Below are positions 17,301 to 24,545 of a DNA stretch of 37,690 nt, one piece after another. The stretch comes from Acinetobacter sp. ANC 4862. Its GTDB lineage: Bacteria; Pseudomonadota; Gammaproteobacteria; Pseudomonadales; Moraxellaceae. The translations under genes and the position numbers were made by a program. Location: NCBI RefSeq assembly GCF_004336635.1, contig NZ_SJXH01000035.1, positions 1 to 37,690 on the forward strand, written 5' to 3'. The notes beneath the pieces are model-generated. The model was not told where the DNA came from. It was given only the letters and a program-made list of their open reading frames with translations, and ran no database searches. How positions within the stretch are numbered: position 1 is the first letter of the stretch; each line of letters starts with the position of its first letter.

Positions 17301-18799
17301 CTGTTTGCATCCGCTGCATGCATTTGAGCACGATCAGAACGCATTCTTTGTGAAATCTGTGCCAGATCAACCGTCGTAGATGCTGTATCTGTTATTGTGG
17401 CAAGCAGCTCTTCAACGATAGATTTACTATTTTCAAACTGTTCAAGGTCTTGCTGAACAAAGGCAGAAAGATCACTCAATATTTTCTGAACTTCATCGGT
17501 TAATATGACACGTTGCCCTGCGGCCAAGGTATCAAACAAATGAATAAATTCTTGGTGTGCTTGTCCAAACAACTCATATGCATAGTCAATATTGAGCAAC
17601 TCTGGCTTTAATACCAACGCTTCATAACTTGACTTTAATTCATTGGTAAATTGGTGAATACCCACCGCAGCACGATTATCAGTATGATCCAATAACTGTT
17701 GAGCTTGATCGCTTAAGGCCTGAATATATTCTGGATATTCAACTTTGGCACGTTTTTCAAATTCGAATTCAGCATCAAGTAACAAATCAATATTCAAGGC
17801 GATCAGCTTGGAAACCAGACCTTGAGGATTCACATCTTCATCTAGTTCAGCTGAAGTGAAGCCATAGTTGTTCCATGCAGTATTAAAGGTTTCATAAATC
17901 GCATCAAGTTTCTGCATTTCACCTTGTCTAAGGGTATGCAAATAATCACGCACAAATTCGGCATACTGAATCAGCAAAGCCGTTTGCTTCGAAGTCGAAA
18001 CAATCTCTTCTTGCAACAAGGTTTTAAATAAATTCTCAGCCTTGGTACTGGCTTCAAAAATCTGCTCGATTTGAGCCATTGATGAACTGCCGCGCAAGGT
18101 ATGTAAAGCACGAATGAGAGCATTATAATCTTGTTTATTTTCATGCTCATTCTGCAAGAACTGATCAATCGTTGCTAAATGCTCTTCAGCTTCTTCAATG
18201 AAGATGGCAACCGTTTCTTCGATATCATTATTTGTTTCTGTTGCAGTGTCTCGTTGAGTTGCTGCTTCATCATTCAACTCTAAACCAGTAACACCATCTT
18301 CAGCAGTCAAGCTGGTAGAAAGCGCCAGTAATTCTTCCAGAGCAGGTTCTAAACTTAATCTTTGCTGTATTTGCTGACCCAGTAAAACCAATGGACGCAA
18401 ATCAATATCAGCCAGCTGAACAGTTTTAAAAATTGGATATAATTTATATTGATAAATTTTAAATACGGTTTGAGCGAAGCGTTGAACCGTTGTATCTAAG
18501 GGCACGGCGCCTGAAATGACACGATTTAAAGTGTCTTCCACTGCCCAAGCCACTTCACCGGCAGATTTAGCCCCTACCATGCGTCCAGAGCCTTTAAGCG
18601 TATGGAAATGACGGCGAATGGTGGTCAAAATTTCTTGATCATTGGGATTTTCAAACCAAGTCGGAAATAAAGTACTTAATTCAACGAAGATTTCCTCGAT
18701 TTCTTCTACAAAAATTTCGAGAATTTCTGCATCTTGATCAAGATAACTATCTTCAGGAAGCGTAGTCGTTTCAACTAAATTTTTTAATATTTCTTTCAT
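14396..18799 (-). CDS. chpA: ChpA: hybrid CheA-type histidine kinase of the type IV pilus chemosensory system
   Basis: The protein has 1467 residues. Four phosphotransfer (HPt) domains show the H-x-L/S-[KR]-G motif at His66, His233, His546 and His735. The CheA dimerisation region follows (about 860-1010), then the ATPase with N box HMLRNAIDHGLE (1047-1058), G1 DDGKGID (1091-1097) and G2 SGRGVGLDVV (1141-1150). A CheW-like regulatory domain (about 1185-1325) and a C-terminal receiver with Asp1351/1352, phospho-Asp1395, Thr1425 and Lys1447 complete it. It should autophosphorylate upon PilJ signals and pass phosphate to PilG and PilH to control pilus extension, retraction and twitching. P. aeruginosa ChpA is larger (about 2500 residues, eight phosphotransfer-like domains), so this is the compact form. 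Residues about 325-480 are helical without an HPt histidine motif. Confidence 0.95.
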   Translation of the reverse strand: MKEILKNLVETTTLPEDSYLDQDAEILEIFVEEIEEIFVELSTLFPTWFENPNDQEILTTIRRHFHTLKGSGRMVGAKSAGEVAWAVEDTLNRVISGAVPLDTTVQRFAQTVFKIYQYKLYPIFKTVQLADIDLRPLVLLGQQIQQRLSLEPALEELLALSTSLTAEDGVTGLELNDEAATQRDTATETNNDIEETVAIFIEEAEEHLATIDQFLQNEHENKQDYNALIRALHTLRGSSSMAQIEQIFEASTKAENLFKTLLQEEIVSTSKQTALLIQYAEFVRDYLHTLRQGEMQKLDAIYETFNTAWNNYGFTSAELDEDVNPQGLVSKLIALNIDLLLDAEFEFEKRAKVEYPEYIQALSDQAQQLLDHTDNRAAVGIHQFTNELKSSYEALVLKPELLNIDYAYELFGQAHQEFIHLFDTLAAGQRVILTDEVQKILSDLSAFVQQDLEQFENSKSIVEELLATITDTASTTVDLAQISQRMRSDRAQMHAADANSDFDADLLDIFLEEAEELLGGIDQDLNTWSKDPAHTTALNNLMRYLHTLKGGANMIQATHIGLISHELESIYERVIRQQITVTPQLISIIRLVQDDVSDRIQTIREDHIDYSGAQSIEILRNIQEIAQGTFASTAVPETVAVESVAVENVAVEIEVNELAEPVAETFASEFETEQDVVSQNVETVEDPEDSIRLIAEETFLEEAEEILESTDDLLKQWFDQRSDRSLLLQLQRAAHSLKGGARMVENEPVAAISYQLETTFEQFAVHHFNSNAYDLLLQTTFAWLKQAIFERDYSNFDSLKLSLESIGFVDVTVQLPNRVTQSDLLTTPKTFEFVQGDGAEPPAMLGEWDLSSQQDNSNEMIRISADLVEKMIDLSGENSINRSRIEMDLGQLSNTLNEMELAMKRLADQLRRMEGELESHIIAKHGSENSRYADFDPLEMDQYSSLNQLSKSLAESASDLVDFKTTLADKIRDTEGLLLQQSRIQAEIQESLMRTRLVPFDRLLPRLQRIVRQTSSTLNRPAELIVQNTEGELDRTILERLVTPFEHMLRNAIDHGLEDTHVRQEVQKPEVGRIVLNISRQGTDVLVSFSDDGKGIDESKIKEKALNLGLIKADQLLDKQEILQLIFHPGFSTAKEITQISGRGVGLDVVQSEIKALGGHVSVDSELGKGTTFTIRVPTTVAVSDALMVKAGDQQFAISLAQIERIVRIAPSTLDEYFNSKEDFFKIDNTNYKLRYLSEFVSNQPLPRLSSIAHSLPVLLIKGNSGQTIALLVDQLIGSRAQIVVKPIGQQFSSVGVVAGATILGDGQVCLILDGQNIARQIQTTQRLKHALDQRDLSRHHNARRLIMIVDDSVTVRKVTSRLLERHGYDIVTAKDGVDAMEQLENVKPDLMLLDIEMPRMDGFEVTNLVRHHEVHRDLPIIMITSRTGEKHRERAFSLGVSHYMGKPFQEAELVSNVENLLETSQG
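16841..16885 (-). repeat. 15-base tandem repeat (three units) in chpA
   Basis: Three units encode VAVES, VAVEN and VAVEI (residues 639-653) in the linker between the third and fourth HPt domains. The units are near-identical in DNA, in frame, and could change number by slippage without breaking the gene. Confidence 0.75.
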
Positions 18800-18919
18800 A
18801 GCTTAGGCTTCTTACGTTTATCTGCCACCAAGAAGGGCGCTCAAACTTAATTGTCACCATCACGCGAGACCTAACTTCGAGGTTAAGTTCATCTTGTCGA
18901 TGCTTTATCTGTGATTTAT

Positions 18920-18951
18920 TGATGCGCCATACCCGAGAGTAAGGCGCATCA
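18920..18951 (-). repeat. Hairpin between pilJ and chpA
   Basis: TGATGCGCC and GGCGCATCA form a 9-bp stem, extended by TAC/GTA after an A-A mismatch, with a six-base loop. It begins 21 bases after the pilJ stop codon in the 173-base gap before chpA. No T-run follows, so it is more likely an mRNA-stabilising or processing hairpin than a terminator. Confidence 0.7.
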
Positions 18952-18972
18952 CCCCAAAGCTTTCGTATTACC

Positions 18973-21045
18973 TTAGTCAGGTAATTTAAAGTCAGTTACA
19001 GATTCACGTAACGATTCGGCCATATTTGCCAATTCAGATACTGAACGTGCGGTATCAAACGTTGCCGTTGTGGTTTGTGAGGTAATTTCCTGTACAACAT
19101 TCATCGTGGTTGCAATATGACCTGCAGAAGCAGACTGTAGTTTTGCAGCATCCGAAATGTTGGCAATCAATTTCGCCAGGTTGCTTGATACGGTTTGAAT
19201 TTCATCCAGTGCCACACCGGCATCTTTAGACAAGTTCGCACCACGTACAACCTCGGAAGTGGTTTGTTCCATCGAGATTACGGCTTCGTTGGTATCCGTC
19301 TGAATGGTTTTTACCAAGCCTTCAATCTGTTTGGTTGCAGATGCTGAACGTTCTGCAAGACGCTGTACCTCATCGGCTACCACGGCGAAACCACGACCTG
19401 CTTCACCTGCCATCGACGCCTGAATTGCAGCGTTTAATGCCAAGATGTTGGTTTGGTCGGCAATATCGTTAATCAAGGCAACGATGTTACCAATTTCCTG
19501 AGAAGACTCACCCAAACGTTTAATACGTTTCGAGGTTTCCTGAATCTGTTCACGAATCGTGTCCATCCCTTCAATTGAACGGTGTACGACATCTGCACCA
19601 TTGGCAGCGATTTTTACGGAACGTTCCGCAACCACAGCTGATTCTTCAGCATTTGAAGATACTTGGTCAATCGACATGGCCATTTCATTAATCGCGGCAG
19701 ATGCACCGGCAATTTCTTGCGCCTGGTGTTCTGATGCTTCAGCCAGCTGGTTAGTAATGCCCTGCGTGTTCGCCGTATATTGTGCAACTTCGTGAGAAGT
19801 TTCGGTAATACGCGATACAAGGTCACGTAACTGGTCAATTGCGAAGTTAATCGAGTCGGCAATCGCACCGGTAAAGTCTTCCGATACCGTTGCATATGAA
19901 CGTAAGTCACCGTCTGCCAAGTCAGCGATCTCGTCCAGTAAACGTAAAATCGCATTCTGGTTACGGTCATACTCTTCTTGCAGGTTAGCCACACGCTGTT
20001 TATCTGTTTGACCACGTAATGTAAGCAATTTAAATACACAGATCAAAAAGCCAACTAAACACAAGATTAAAAATAGTGCAGGAATAGCAATCGACAAACT
20101 TGAACCGACAGATAACTTATTCAGGTTGGCCAACAATTCATCTGCTTGGGCAAAAATTGAAGATGAGGCTTGACGTACTTTTACAATTTGCGTCGAGTTT
20201 TTAAGAATCGTCGCAGATGCTGATTTTAATACATCATCATATTCAGATTTAATCCCTGCGAGTGACTCACGCAAAGCTGGATCAGCAATACGCTCCACAC
20301 CAAGTTCAGCACTACCATTCAACTGTGCTTCAAGATAAGAACCGAATGTTTCGGTATCGGCACTAAAGTCGTCTGCTGACTCACGCGAGTTATCACTACC
20401 GGTTAATACCGAACTGATTGAACGAAGAATACGTTCTGCAATGAATACCTGGTTTTTCGCAATCACTACCTGGTTACTTGGCATGTCTTGACGTGCCATT
20501 TGGTCAACCATCAAGTTATATTCAGCCTGAATCCCCGGAATCGTTTCACCAATGGCAATATTGGTATCATAAAGCTGGTTAATCATTTTTTGTTGAGAAG
20601 AAATTAAATCAATCCCTTCAGATACTGTTTTCCACTGCTTTTCAACTTCACCCAACGCTAGAGTCTGCGGATGAATATCCTTTACTGTTTCAAGGTTTTC
20701 CGTGAAACTTTTTTGAGACTCAATTAACTGATCAATCGATTCTTTAGTACCCGATGCCGTCGCTTCAGTTGCCTGACGAGAAATCGTCTGCGACAAAAGA
20801 CGTAAATCACCGACACTACGTGTTAATTCATTGTTACGCGGCACACTATAGAATAAGTACAGCAATAGGAATAGTGCGACGACCAGACAGAATGCTGCGC
20901 CCAAAATTAAGGGTTTGGACTTCTCACTGTCACCAAATACACGTGATAATTGATCAGTTTGTGATTGAATCTTTGACAATAAAGCATTACCAACCTTACG
21001 GTTGCTGCCTTCACTTGTATTTTTCTTTTTAAGTTTAAAGCCCAT
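18973..21045 (-). CDS. pilJ: PilJ: methyl-accepting chemotaxis receptor of the type IV pilus system
   Basis: The protein has 690 residues. A basic cytoplasmic N-terminus is followed by membrane helix 1 (about 45-67), a periplasmic helical sensor region (68-315), membrane helix 2 (316-341), a HAMP-like region (about 345-410) and the long signalling coiled coil. The hairpin tip [24 protein letters not shown] block (528-547), continuing to [14 protein letters not shown] (554-567), is the receptor signature that contacts the kinase and CheW. In P. aeruginosa PilJ senses pilus and surface state and activates ChpA through PilI. It follows pilI by 45 bases. Confidence 0.94.
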   Translation of the reverse strand: MGFKLKKKNTSEGSNRKVGNALLSKIQSQTDQLSRVFGDSEKSKPLILGAAFCLVVALFLLLYLFYSVPRNNELTRSVGDLRLLSQTISRQATEATASGTKESIDQLIESQKSFTENLETVKDIHPQTLALGEVEKQWKTVSEGIDLISSQQKMINQLYDTNIAIGETIPGIQAEYNLMVDQMARQDMPSNQVVIAKNQVFIAERILRSISSVLTGSDNSRESADDFSADTETFGSYLEAQLNGSAELGVERIADPALRESLAGIKSEYDDVLKSASATILKNSTQIVKVRQASSSIFAQADELLANLNKLSVGSSLSIAIPALFLILCLVGFLICVFKLLTLRGQTDKQRVANLQEEYDRNQNAILRLLDEIADLADGDLRSYATVSEDFTGAIADSINFAIDQLRDLVSRITETSHEVAQYTANTQGITNQLAEASEHQAQEIAGASAAINEMAMSIDQVSSNAEESAVVAERSVKIAANGADVVHRSIEGMDTIREQIQETSKRIKRLGESSQEIGNIVALINDIADQTNILALNAAIQASMAGEAGRGFAVVADEVQRLAERSASATKQIEGLVKTIQTDTNEAVISMEQTTSEVVRGANLSKDAGVALDEIQTVSSNLAKLIANISDAAKLQSASAGHIATTMNVVQEITSQTTTATFDTARSVSELANMAESLRESVTDFKLPD

Positions 21046-21090
21046 CCAGCTTCTCCCCGACTTTCGCCAGCATTCTTCAGCGCGCGACTA

Positions 21091-21627
21091 TTAGTTTATA
21101 AATTTTATAGATGCATTCATGTATTTTGGGTTTTGCAATAAACGACTAAATAAGAAAACATGCCAGTGTTGATTATGTTGGTAAAAATATCCCTGACAAT
21201 ATTCTTGTAAATTGCTGTCTAATTCACTGTGTTTAGAAAAGAAACTTTTCTTATTAAAGTGTTGAATCCCCAAAACTTGATCTACAACCAAACCGACATA
21301 ATGGTCATTATGACTAATACACAGTACTTTTTGAGTGGGTGAAAACTGACTTCGATGCCCAGAAATATATTGAGCCAAATCAGCCACTGAAAGTAAGCGT
21401 CCCCGAATATTAGCCAAACCCATTACCCATGATTGAGTATTCGGAACCGGCGTATATTTAGGTGGATAAATCACCTCAGATACTTCACCTAAAGGGGCAA
21501 CAAAATATTGCCCCATCATCTCAAAAGCAATGCCTGACCATCGGTTTACTTCATTTTCAGTTGAAACGTAGTTTTTGTTGCCACGTTTAGCAAGCCGAAG
21601 TAATTCGATAAATCCATTAGCTGCCAT
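21091..21627 (-). CDS. pilI: PilI: CheW-like coupling protein
   Basis: The protein has 178 residues and carries a CheW domain: GIAFEMMGQYFVAPLGEVSEV, then VMGLANIRGRLLSVADLAQY with the conserved N-x-R-G turn, then VLCISHNDHYVGLVVDQVLG. It links the receptor PilJ to the kinase ChpA. It lies five bases after pilH, consistent with one operon and coupled translation. Confidence 0.93.
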   Translation of the reverse strand: MAANGFIELLRLAKRGNKNYVSTENEVNRWSGIAFEMMGQYFVAPLGEVSEVIYPPKYTPVPNTQSWVMGLANIRGRLLSVADLAQYISGHRSQFSPTQKVLCISHNDHYVGLVVDQVLGIQHFNKKSFFSKHSELDSNLQEYCQGYFYQHNQHWHVFLFSRLLQNPKYMNASIKFIN

Positions 21628-21632
21628 AGAGC

Positions 21633-22001
21633 TTATCCTGCATTGAGGTGTTGTTTAATCACATCAATTAATTGTTTTTCGTCTACAGGTTTTGTTAAAT
21701 AATCACTTGCCCCTTGACGTTTCCCCCAAACTCGGTCAGTTGCTTGATCTTTGGTGCTGACAATCACAATCGGAATGTGTTTTGTCGTAGCACCACGTGC
21801 AATTTGACGTGTTGCTTGGAAACCATTTACCCCAGGCATCACCACATCCATTAACACAAGATCCGGCAACTCTGCTTGTGCCATTGTGACACCATCAGCA
21901 CCATTCGCTGCTTCAATAACATCAAAGCCATGTTTAGTTAAAATCTCTTTAAAACGAAATGTTTCTGTTGGTGAATCATCAACAATAAGGATACGTGACA
22001 T
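21633..22001 (-). CDS. pilH: PilH: single-domain response regulator
   Basis: The 122-residue CheY-like receiver has the acidic pair Asp8/Asp9, phospho-acceptor Asp52 in VLMDVVMP, the Ser/Thr switch in IVSTKD (82-83) and Lys104 in YLTKP. It has no output domain. In P. aeruginosa PilH counteracts PilG, acting on retraction or as a phosphate sink. VWGKRQGASDYLTKPV is characteristic of PilH and separates it from PilG. Confidence 0.94.
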   Translation of the reverse strand: MSRILIVDDSPTETFRFKEILTKHGFDVIEAANGADGVTMAQAELPDLVLMDVVMPGVNGFQATRQIARGATTKHIPIVIVSTKDQATDRVWGKRQGASDYLTKPVDEKQLIDVIKQHLNAG

Positions 22002-22026
22002 GCTTTCTTTTCCCCAAAAAATAAAC

Positions 22027-22410
22027 TTATGCTGTTACGTGATTACGGATTGCGTTTAACAATTCATCTTTACTAAAAGGTTTAGTTAAATACTCATCTG
22101 AACCAACAACACGACCTTTAGCCTGATCGAATAGACCATCTTTACTTGATAGCATAATGACCGGAATATTTTGATAATTTTGAGAGTTTTTGATTAAGGC
22201 ACAGGTTTGATAACCATCCAAACGCGGCATCATAATATCAACAAACACGATATCTGGATTTGCTTCAGCAATTTTTGCCAATGCTTCAAAACCATCTACT
22301 GCGGTTACGACTTCACAACCTTCACGCTGGAGTAATGTCTCTGCTGTACGACGAATGGTTTTTGAATCATCAATCACCATCACTTTTAGATTTTGGAATT
22401 TATCGTCCAT
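22027..22410 (-). CDS. pilG: PilG: single-domain response regulator
   Basis: The 127-residue CheY-like receiver has Asp14/Asp15, phospho-acceptor Asp58 in VFVDIMMPRLDGYQTC, Ser88 and Lys110 in YLTKPFSKDEL. The PRLDGYQTCALIKN and KDGLFDQAKGR stretches are typical of PilG. Phosphorylated PilG promotes pilus extension and, in P. aeruginosa, raises cAMP. It is the first gene of the operon. I did not find a convincing consensus promoter in the 268 bases upstream. Confidence 0.94.
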   Translation of the reverse strand: MDDKFQNLKVMVIDDSKTIRRTAETLLQREGCEVVTAVDGFEALAKIAEANPDIVFVDIMMPRLDGYQTCALIKNSQNYQNIPVIMLSSKDGLFDQAKGRVVGSDEYLTKPFSKDELLNAIRNHVTA

Positions 22411-22590
22411 TTAATGACCCTTCCCATTTTTAGAATGTACAAACAATTTGAGTAGAAAGTTTGATTACAAGTTACAAACATTTTTAACATATCTTTACTT
22501 GCGTTTTCAACGAACATTTTCTGCCCAAAGACTCATTTTTCAAGGTTTTCAACAACAGCTTCACACTTTCCGTCGATCAATGATTTTTTT

Positions 22591-22619
22591 TTGACTAAGA
22601 GAGGTTTTTTATTCATGAT
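22591..22619 (+). promoter_or_regulatory. Possible promoter of the DUF4124-like gene
   Basis: TTGACT (22591-22596) and CATGAT (22614-22619) are spaced by 17 bases, 71 bases before the ATG. The -35 is good and the -10 weak. The rest of the 280-base gap between pilG and this gene is AT-rich with no gene seen. Confidence 0.35.
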
Positions 22620-22690
22620 TTTGAGTCTAATATAGCATTTTTATTACTTTAAAATAAGTAATTTAGTCAACTTTAAATTTGGGGGTTTCA

Positions 22691-23332
22691 ATGCAAAGTC
22701 AGTTTAAACAAAAACTTGCTTTCATTGCGCAAAAAAAAATGACTAGAAAATTCACGTTTCTAGTCTTGATGCTTTTTCAATCCATCACTATTTTTGCCGA
22801 AGCTCCAGCTAAAGCAACCTGGTATCGTTACTATGACAGTAAAGGCGTTGCCAATATTAGTAGCAATGTAACCCCAAATCACATTCGACATGGTTATGAA
22901 GCCTTAGACCAGAACATGCAAGTGATTCAACGTAACCGTGCCTACAACACCGAAGCAGATATCAAAAAAGCACCTCTACGTGCCGAACAAGCAAGACAAA
23001 ATGCAGCTGACTTAAAACTTAAAACGGCATATACCAACAGTCAGGTTGCTGCAACCAAGCGCGATGACGCATTGAGACACGTTAAAAAACAAATTTCCTT
23101 TCAACAAGACCAACTTAAACAGCTGCAAAATGACCGGATTTACTTCAAACGTCAGCAAATTGAATATTTACGTAAAGCCGAAAGCCTTCCAACAACTTTA
23201 AAAAATAGCCTTGATAACAACCAAAAAAATATTGAAGCAAAAAAAGAAAGTATTCAGTCGTTACAAATGCACTATCGCAATACACAGCTAGAATACGACA
23301 AAATCATCAATCGTTTAAAAGCTATTGAATAA
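22691..23332 (+). CDS. Exported DUF4124-like coiled-coil protein
   Basis: The protein has 213 residues from the ATG at 22691, which follows GGGGG; a start at the later ATG (22739) would give a tidier signal peptide but has no ribosome site. A hydrophobic segment FTFLVLMLFQSITIF ends at a likely cleavage site before EAPAK. The mature start WYRYYDSKGVANISSNV resembles DUF4124, which has a W/Y-x-D-x-x-G-x-x-x-x-S pattern. The rest (about 95-210) is charged and helical, probably a coiled coil rich in Gln and Lys. It should be periplasmic, possibly a structural or assembly factor. The function is unknown. It runs in the same direction as the RND genes, 60 bases before them, and could be co-transcribed. 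Confidence 0.65.
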   Translation: MQSQFKQKLAFIAQKKMTRKFTFLVLMLFQSITIFAEAPAKATWYRYYDSKGVANISSNVTPNHIRHGYEALDQNMQVIQRNRAYNTEADIKKAPLRAEQARQNAADLKLKTAYTNSQVAATKRDDALRHVKKQISFQQDQLKQLQNDRIYFKRQQIEYLRKAESLPTTLKNSLDNNQKNIEAKKESIQSLQMHYRNTQLEYDKIINRLKAIE

Positions 23333-23351
23333 ATTGCATTTGTTATAACAC

Positions 23352-23366
23352 GGCATAATTTATGCC
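23352..23366. promoter_or_regulatory. 15-base palindrome upstream of the RND operon
   Basis: GGCATAA-T-TTATGCC is a perfect inverted repeat, 26 bases before the adaptor ATG and covering a CATAAT that could be a -10. It is a candidate operator for a dimeric repressor. No regulator gene is adjacent, so the regulator is unknown. Confidence 0.45.
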
Positions 23367-23392
23367 ACGATAAATAAAAAGGATTTACCTGC

Positions 23393-24523
23393 ATGCTATT
23401 TGGACAGCGTATTATAAAAACAACTAAATTAAGCCACAACAACAAATATTTAACCTATAGCACCCTCTGTCTGAGCCTGCTGCTGTGTGCTTGTCAAAAA
23501 AATGAAATAGAACAGCCGGTTCAAACCACGAATAAAATTGAATTAATTCAACAAGATTTAGTTTTAGTCAAGGATGGGGTCTCTGTTGCTAAAACAGCAT
23601 TTACCGGCACATTTCGTGCAGTGAATCAAAGCAGCATACAGGCTCAAGTGACTGCGACCGCAACGGCTGTGAGTGCTCAAGTGGGGCAAGCCGTTTCAAA
23701 AGGTCAGGTTTTAGTTCGCTTGAATAATCAAGATAATGCTGCACGTCTTGCGCAAACTCAAGCCAATCTTAGCGCGACTCAGGCACAAGCCAGTCTTGCA
23801 AAAAACATGATGCAGCGAAAAAAGCGCTTACTGGATCAAGGTTTTATCTCCAAGGTCGAATATGAACAGGCAGCGGTTGATTATCAGGCGCAACTTGAAA
23901 ACGTGCATGCACAACAGGCCAATGTCAATATTGCTCAAAAAGCCGATCGCGATGGAACCATCTTGAGTCCGATCTCAGGTGTCATCACCAAACGTGAGGT
24001 TGAATCCGGGCAAACGGTTGCAGCTGGCCAAACCCTATTTGAAATAGTCGATCCTGATCATTTAGAAATACAGGCCAAATTACCCAGTGACATGCAGGCC
24101 GCATTAAAAGTCGGTCAAAAAATTGAATATACTATTCAAGGGAACCCTGCCCAACTGACGGCAGTATTGAGCCGTATTTCCCCTGTTGCCGATCCTGCAA
24201 GTCGTCAAATTGAATTCTTTGCCAAACCGAATGAAACCATCAACTCACTCAGTATTGGTTCTTTTGTTGAAGGGAGCATTCTTTCCTCTACCCAAATTAA
24301 CGGCCAGTTGATTCCGTTGGATGTGATCCAGAATCTGAAAGATAAACCTTATGTATGGGTGATCCGCCAGAAAAAAATCGAAAAAGTAAATCTGGTCATT
24401 TTAGAACAGCGCTATCGCGACAATTTAGCCGTGGTTCAAGGACTGCAACCCGGTGACCAAATCAGCCGTATTAAATTTAATGACCAAGATATTCATCAAG
24501 AAGTCATAATCACTCAAAAATAA
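23393..24523 (+). CDS. RND efflux periplasmic adaptor (membrane fusion protein), lipoprotein
   Basis: The protein has 376 residues. A lipobox LCAC (Cys34) ends the signal peptide, so it is probably anchored to the inner membrane. The lipoyl half-motifs appear as AVSAQVGQAVSKGQVLVRL (first) and DGTILSPISGVITKREVESG (second), on either side of a helical hairpin with tandem Ala/Gln-rich helices (about 115-185). Beta-barrel and membrane-proximal parts follow. It would bridge the permease to an outer membrane channel. AAAGGA nine bases before the ATG supports the start. The spacing to the permease gene is 22 bases, so this is an operon. Confidence 0.92.
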   Translation: MLFGQRIIKTTKLSHNNKYLTYSTLCLSLLLCACQKNEIEQPVQTTNKIELIQQDLVLVKDGVSVAKTAFTGTFRAVNQSSIQAQVTATATAVSAQVGQAVSKGQVLVRLNNQDNAARLAQTQANLSATQAQASLAKNMMQRKKRLLDQGFISKVEYEQAAVDYQAQLENVHAQQANVNIAQKADRDGTILSPISGVITKREVESGQTVAAGQTLFEIVDPDHLEIQAKLPSDMQAALKVGQKIEYTIQGNPAQLTAVLSRISPVADPASRQIEFFAKPNETINSLSIGSFVEGSILSSTQINGQLIPLDVIQNLKDKPYVWVIRQKKIEKVNLVILEQRYRDNLAVVQGLQPGDQISRIKFNDQDIHQEVIITQK

Positions 24524-24545
24524 AAATAAGCACAGGATTGCTGTT

